Assembly (NCBI RefSeq): GCF_028293835.1
Contig: NZ_JAQGNX010000064.1
Coordinates: 1-64,000 of the forward strand
DNA length: 64,000 bases
Direction: 5' to 3'
Source of the DNA: Pseudomonas sp.
GTDB lineage: Bacteria > Pseudomonadota > Gammaproteobacteria > Pseudomonadales > Pseudomonadaceae
The translations under genes were made by a program, and so were the position numbers. The notes under the pieces were generated by a model. That model did not search any database, was not told the DNA's origin, and saw nothing but the letters and a program-made list of their open reading frames with translations. Of this stretch, positions 60,641 to 64,000 are shown one piece after another (the first letter of the stretch is position 1; each line of letters begins with the position of its first letter).

Positions 60641-61327
60641 ATGACGCTTCACATTGGTCTACTTGTGTTCCCTAAACTGCAACAGCTGGATTTGACCGGC
60701 CCTTATGATGTCTTTGCCTCGTTGCCGGAGGTCACTGTCCACCTGATCTGGAAGAACCTTGATCCGGTCCGCTCCAGCACTGGACTCACTCTGACGCCTG
60801 ACACGGCCTTTGCTGACTGCCCGCCATTGGACGTGATCTGTATTCCGGGCGGCAAGGGGGTCGACGATCTGATGGAAGACGCCGAGACGCTGGCATTCAT
60901 CCGACATTATGCGCAAACGGCGCGGTTCGTGACTTCGGTGTGCACCGGGGCATTGGTGTTAGGCGCGGCGGGATTATTGCGCGGGCGTCGGGCAACCACC
61001 CATTGGGCGGCCCACGGGTTGCTGGAAGCGTTGGGCGCGATCCCGGTGCAGGCGCGGGTGGTGCGCGATGGCAACCTGATGACTGGCGGCGGGATCACCG
61101 CCGGTATCGATTTTGCGCTAACCCTGGTCAGTGAACTGTTCGGCGAACTGGAAGCCCAAACCACGCAATTGCAGCTGGAATACGCACCCGCGCCGCCGTT
61201 TGCTTCGGGTCATCCTGACACGGCTTGCGCCGAGGTGATGGCGTTAGCTCTTGAGCGCGGAGCTGCGTCATTGGCCAAGCGTCAACTACTGGTGACGCGG
61301 GTTGCCGCCAAGCTGAAAAGCGCCTGA
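60641..61327 (+). CDS. inhA: Isonitrile hydratase (DJ-1/PfpI family)
   Basis: A 228-residue protein that matches the InhA of Pseudomonas putida as I recall it: LTLxxGLLVFPKLQQLDLTGPYDVFASLPEV, SSTGLTLTPDTAFADCPPLDVICIPGGKGV, RFVTSVCTGALVLGAAGLLRGRRATTHWA and GGGITAGIDFALTLVSELF, with the nucleophile at Cys101 as in that enzyme. The reaction is hydration of an isonitrile to an N-substituted formamide. The ORF track runs from 60377, but ATG 60641 follows AAGGAG. Divergent from a GlxA-type regulator that carries a related domain. Confidence 0.85.
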   Translation: MTLHIGLLVFPKLQQLDLTGPYDVFASLPEVTVHLIWKNLDPVRSSTGLTLTPDTAFADCPPLDVICIPGGKGVDDLMEDAETLAFIRHYAQTARFVTSVCTGALVLGAAGLLRGRRATTHWAAHGLLEALGAIPVQARVVRDGNLMTGGGITAGIDFALTLVSELFGELEAQTTQLQLEYAPAPPFASGHPDTACAEVMALALERGAASLAKRQLLVTRVAAKLKSA

Positions 61328-61363
61328 AAAACTCAGGCGCTGCATAGGCGCTGCCTCAGTGGA

Positions 61364-62122
61364 TCAAAGGTGAATGCCACCCGAGGCTTCGATCCGTTGA
61401 CCATTGATCCAGCCGCTACCGTCGGTCAACAGCATCAAAATGGCGCCCCCGATGTCATCAGGTAAACCGACGCGGCCCAGGGCTGTGCCCGACGCGATGT
61501 ATTGGTTAACCTGTGCGTTGTCACGCACGAGACCGCCGCCGAAATCAGTTTCGATGGCGCCCGGTGCCAGGGTGTTGACCCGAATACCACGGGGACCGAG
61601 TTCTAGCGCCTGGTAGCGAGTGAGCACTTCGATGCCGCCTTTCATCATGGCGTAGGCAGCCATGCCAGCCATCGAAAATCGGGCAAGGCCGCTGGAAATA
61701 TTGATGATCCTGCCTTGATCGGCAATTAACGGCAGCAAACCTTGAGTCAAGAAGAAGGGCCCCTTGAGGTGAACCTTCATCATGTGGTCAAACTGCTCTT
61801 CGCTGGTGTCGGCGAAGCTGGCGTTTATCCCGGTGCCGGCGTTGTTGACCAGAAAGTCGAAGGAGTCGCGGTTGAAGGTGCTTTTCAGCGCATCGCCCAC
61901 CTGGGAACTGAAAGCGCCAAAGGTGCTGCTGTCGCTGACATCCAGCTGCAGCATTACCGCGCGGCCACCGAGGCGTTCGACTTCGCTGGCCACCGTTTGG
62001 GATTCAGCGGCGTTGCTATGGAACGTGCCGATGATGTCGATGCCCTGGGCAGCCAGGTGCAGTGCTGCGTTTTTACCCAGGCCACGGCTGGCGCCGGTTA
62101 TAAGTGCGATTTTGCGGGTCAT
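61364..62122 (-). CDS. Short-chain dehydrogenase/reductase
   Basis: A 252-residue classical SDR: TGASRGLGKNAALHLA (NAD(P)-binding TGxxxGxG, residues 9-16), LVNNAGTG, the ISSG serine and YAMMKGG (YxxxK), then LAPGAIETD and a C-terminal GxINGQRIEASGG. Substrate unknown. Transcribed away from the following LysR gene, which is its likely regulator. Confidence 0.9.
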   Translation of the reverse strand: MTRKIALITGASRGLGKNAALHLAAQGIDIIGTFHSNAAESQTVASEVERLGGRAVMLQLDVSDSSTFGAFSSQVGDALKSTFNRDSFDFLVNNAGTGINASFADTSEEQFDHMMKVHLKGPFFLTQGLLPLIADQGRIINISSGLARFSMAGMAAYAMMKGGIEVLTRYQALELGPRGIRVNTLAPGAIETDFGGGLVRDNAQVNQYIASGTALGRVGLPDDIGGAILMLLTDGSGWINGQRIEASGGIHL

Positions 62123-62244
62123 GGTGTGTTCCTTTGGCGGAAGTAGGTGGCAGTGACGTCAGTTTATTTATCCGCTGCAACGTGATAAATAGCGCATATT
62201 CGGAATCACTGATCGGCTAGTCCGAACAATCCTGGGGGTTGGGG

Positions 62245-63168
62245 ATGAATAAGCTGGAACTGCTTAAGACGTTTGTCAGGGTTACGGAGCTGTCGAGCTT
62301 TACCCAGGCGGGGGAAAGCCTGGGGTTACCCAGGTCTACCGTTTCCGAGCATGTTCAAGCTTTGGAAGCGTTGATGGGCACGCAGTTGCTGCACCGCACC
62401 ACGCGCAAGGTGCAGGTCACGCAGGACGGACTGGTGCTGTACGACCGCAGCAAAAGCCTGTTGTCGAACATGGACGAACTTGAAGGTTTGTTTCGACAGG
62501 ATGGCGCAGTGCTGGCGGGGCGCTTGCGGGTTGACATGCCCAGCGCAATGGCGCGCAAGCTGTTCATACCACGTCTGCCTGAATTTGTGAGTCGCCATCC
62601 ACAGGTAGAGCTGGAAATCAACAGCACCGACCGGCGAGTCGACCTGGTGCGCGAAGGCTTCGACTGTGTGTTGAGGGTGGGCGCCCAGCCTGATCAATCG
62701 GTCATTGCGCGCTCAATTGGTCGGGTGACGATGGTCAACTGTGCGAGCCCGGACTATTTGCGCACGTATGGTGTACCGAAAACCATCGACGATTTGGCCG
62801 GGCATAAGCTGATTCATTACGTTGGGGTACTGGGCGCGCGTTCCGATGGGTTCGAGTACATGCAAAACGGCAAGCTGCGTCGGCTACCCATGGCGGGCGG
62901 TATCACCGTGAATAACACCGAAACCTATGAGTCTGCCTGCCGCGCCGGTCTGGGACTGGTGCAGGTGCCAAAGATGGGCATGCGCGAATCATTGGCCAGC
63001 GGCGTATTGGTGTCGGTATTGCCAGACCACGTACCCGCACCAATGGAGGTGTCACTGCTGTATGCGCAACAACAGCACGTGCCGGAACGATTGAGGATTT
63101 TCATGCAATGGCTGGAAGTGATATTCAGAGAGCATGCGCGGGAGGGAGGACGGCTTTCAAACCCATAA
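62245..63168 (+). CDS. LysR family regulator
   Basis: A 307-residue regulator of the large DsdC/AaeR-like LysR subgroup. HTH: MNKLELLKTFVRVTELSSFTQAGESLGLPRSTVSEHVQALEALMGTQLLHRTTRKVQVTQDG; the effector domain contains VDLVREGFDCVLRVGAQPDQSVIARSIG. ATG 62245 follows GGGG; the track TTG at 62239 is two codons earlier. It is divergent from the SDR gene across about 120 bases. Confidence 0.9.
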   Translation: MNKLELLKTFVRVTELSSFTQAGESLGLPRSTVSEHVQALEALMGTQLLHRTTRKVQVTQDGLVLYDRSKSLLSNMDELEGLFRQDGAVLAGRLRVDMPSAMARKLFIPRLPEFVSRHPQVELEINSTDRRVDLVREGFDCVLRVGAQPDQSVIARSIGRVTMVNCASPDYLRTYGVPKTIDDLAGHKLIHYVGVLGARSDGFEYMQNGKLRRLPMAGGITVNNTETYESACRAGLGLVQVPKMGMRESLASGVLVSVLPDHVPAPMEVSLLYAQQQHVPERLRIFMQWLEVIFREHAREGGRLSNP

Positions 63169-63191
63169 GTAATTAAGTTAAACATAATCTG

Positions 63192-63809
63192 CTACGGAGC
63201 TGGGATTTCATACCAGCCTAAAAACAGGTTCAGGGTCGATTCAACCACTGCATTTTGCTCGGTTGTGCTTAACACGTCGGCGTCTTGGGTGATTTGTGGC
63301 CAGAAGGCGAACGCCTTGAGCAGGGCATGTATCTGCGTTGCGGCAAAGGCCGGTTCCACCGCTTTGAAACGGCCATCCAGCTGCGCGGCACGAACCCAGG
63401 CGGTAAAGCTTTCTTCCCGTTCGCTAAGGCGCGAGACCATATTTTGCGCCCGTTCAGGGGAGTGAATGGTGGCGGCGATGGCGACCCGTGCCAGGTCGAT
63501 GAAGTTGCTGTCAGCGAGCATTTGCATTTTCGACTCCAGCAAGTCCTTGAGTTGATCCCGCAACGGGCGCTCAGGGTGGTACGTCATGTCTTGCAGCTTG
63601 CCGCTGCTGGTCCACAGCTGTTGCAGGATCTCGGAGAACAGCTCTTCTTTGCTCGGGAAGTGGTTGTACACCGTGCGCTTGGACACTTCCGCCAAGGCCG
63701 CGATCTTATCCATGCTGGTGACCTCAAAACCATTGACGCGAAACTCGGCAATGGCCGCCTGGACAATGGCTTCGCGTTTACGGTCAGTCAGGCGTAGGGG
63801 GGCTTTCAT
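63192..63809 (-). CDS. TetR family transcriptional regulator
   Basis: A 205-residue repressor: REAIVQAAIAEFRVNGFEVTSMDKIAALAEVSKRTVYNHFPSKEELFSEILQQLW is the TetR HTH, and the rest is the helical ligand domain with TetR_C_7-like HSPERAQNMVSRLSEREESFTAWVR. Divergent from the gene that begins at 63986, across a perfect palindrome. Such neighbours are often RND efflux genes, but the next gene is cut and cannot be identified. Confidence 0.9.
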   Translation of the reverse strand: MKAPLRLTDRKREAIVQAAIAEFRVNGFEVTSMDKIAALAEVSKRTVYNHFPSKEELFSEILQQLWTSSGKLQDMTYHPERPLRDQLKDLLESKMQMLADSNFIDLARVAIAATIHSPERAQNMVSRLSEREESFTAWVRAAQLDGRFKAVEPAFAATQIHALLKAFAFWPQITQDADVLSTTEQNAVVESTLNLFLGWYEIPAP

Positions 63810-63887
63810 AGGGTTCGCTTCAGACAGGCGGATTAAAAAAATTACACTCGGCAGTTTACTTGTCGCCAGGGTTGTTGCAAGCTTAAA

Positions 63888-63902
63888 ACTACACTGTGTA
63901 GT
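63888..63902. promoter_or_regulatory. Perfect palindrome ACTACAC-T-GTGTAGT, candidate TetR operator
   Basis: A 7-1-7 palindrome in the gap between the TetR gene and the next gene, with a further TACACT half-site at 63843-63848. TACAC/GTGTA dyads are common for TetR repressors of efflux genes. Ownership is inferred from position. Confidence 0.65.
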
Positions 63903-63985
63903 GTATTTGTAATCGTTTCAAGTTCTACCTGCCATCCTTATTCGTCAAGATCCAGGAATCGTCCTGCTCCTTGGAGTCAGCGTTC

Positions 63986-64000
63986 ATGAGCAAAACAACA
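63986..64000 (+). CDS. Start of a gene cut by the window end
   Basis: ATG AGC AAA ACA ACA with TTGGAG about 10 bases upstream, 176 bases after the divergent TetR start. Only MSKTT is visible. Its position suggests the TetR target. Confidence 0.45.

Noticed and set aside
1-64000. CRISPR arrays, tRNA or rRNA genes, insertion sequences
   Set aside because: No regularly spaced repeats, no cloverleaf or rRNA sequence and no transposase reading frames were recognised.

Overview
The window is a stretch of a Pseudomonas chromosome, most likely from the P. fluorescens side of the genus. This rests on the gene content and order (glcCDEFGB, gntT/gntK/gntR, hmgR with hmgA-fah, a second CsrA/RsmE-type protein, DUF1652) and on many dispersed REP/REPIN palindromes of Pseudomonas type (recurring cores GCCAACGTGTTGGCGA and CTGCCGAAGGCTGCGA). 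I see no rRNA, tRNA, CRISPR array, insertion sequence or prophage. The window cuts the first gene (5' end missing) and the last gene (only five codons present).

Layout. 1-13.3 kb: a DUF6708-like fragment; a two-component system whose kinase is fused to an NCS1 permease; a divergent five-gene UrtABCDE-type ABC transporter; formamidase fmdA and fmdB; then a 24-residue membrane peptide and a larger glycine/alanine-rich membrane protein on the minus strand. This reads as a sense, import and hydrolyse module for formamide, urea or short amides. 13.7-14.8 kb: a GNAT acetyltransferase and a DUF1652 protein. 15.1-26.8 kb: eleven tightly overlapping genes for an alternative complex III (ActABCDEF) joined to a caa3-type, A2-family cytochrome oxidase with its Sco copper chaperone, that is, a bc1-independent route from quinol to oxygen.

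27-32.4 kb: a LysR regulator divergent from a histidine/phenylalanine ammonia-lyase homologue that lacks the Ala-Ser-Gly triad which normally forms the MIO cofactor; an 817-base gap with a terminator, an AT-rich tract and a possible structured RNA; and an orphan SidA/PvdA-like flavoprotein. 32.7-35.5 kb: a PNPOx-fold protein, a GST and its divergent LysR regulator with a perfect operator-like palindrome. 35.5-38.4 kb: three envelope/stress-type genes and an RsmE-like CsrA. 38.6-41.3 kb: DNA ligase D for end joining, with no Ku gene in view.

41.3-52.1 kb: gluconate uptake and phosphorylation (gntT, gntK, gntR) and the complete glycolate operon glcDEFGB with divergent glcC. 52.3-57.9 kb: the tyrosine/homogentisate pathway (maiA, hpd, hmgR, hmgA, fah), with matching composite operators in front of maiA and of hmgA. 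57.9-64 kb: a D-aminoacylase, a GlxA-type regulator divergent from isonitrile hydratase, a short-chain dehydrogenase divergent from a LysR gene, and a TetR gene divergent from the truncated last gene across a perfect palindrome.

The most unusual items are the ammonia-lyase homologue without its MIO triad, the permease-kinase fusion with the TACGTCA dyads that probably form its output site, and the complete ACIII-caa3 operon with an unassigned membrane-protein gene embedded in it. All assignments come from reading motifs and remembered family features; no database search was run.
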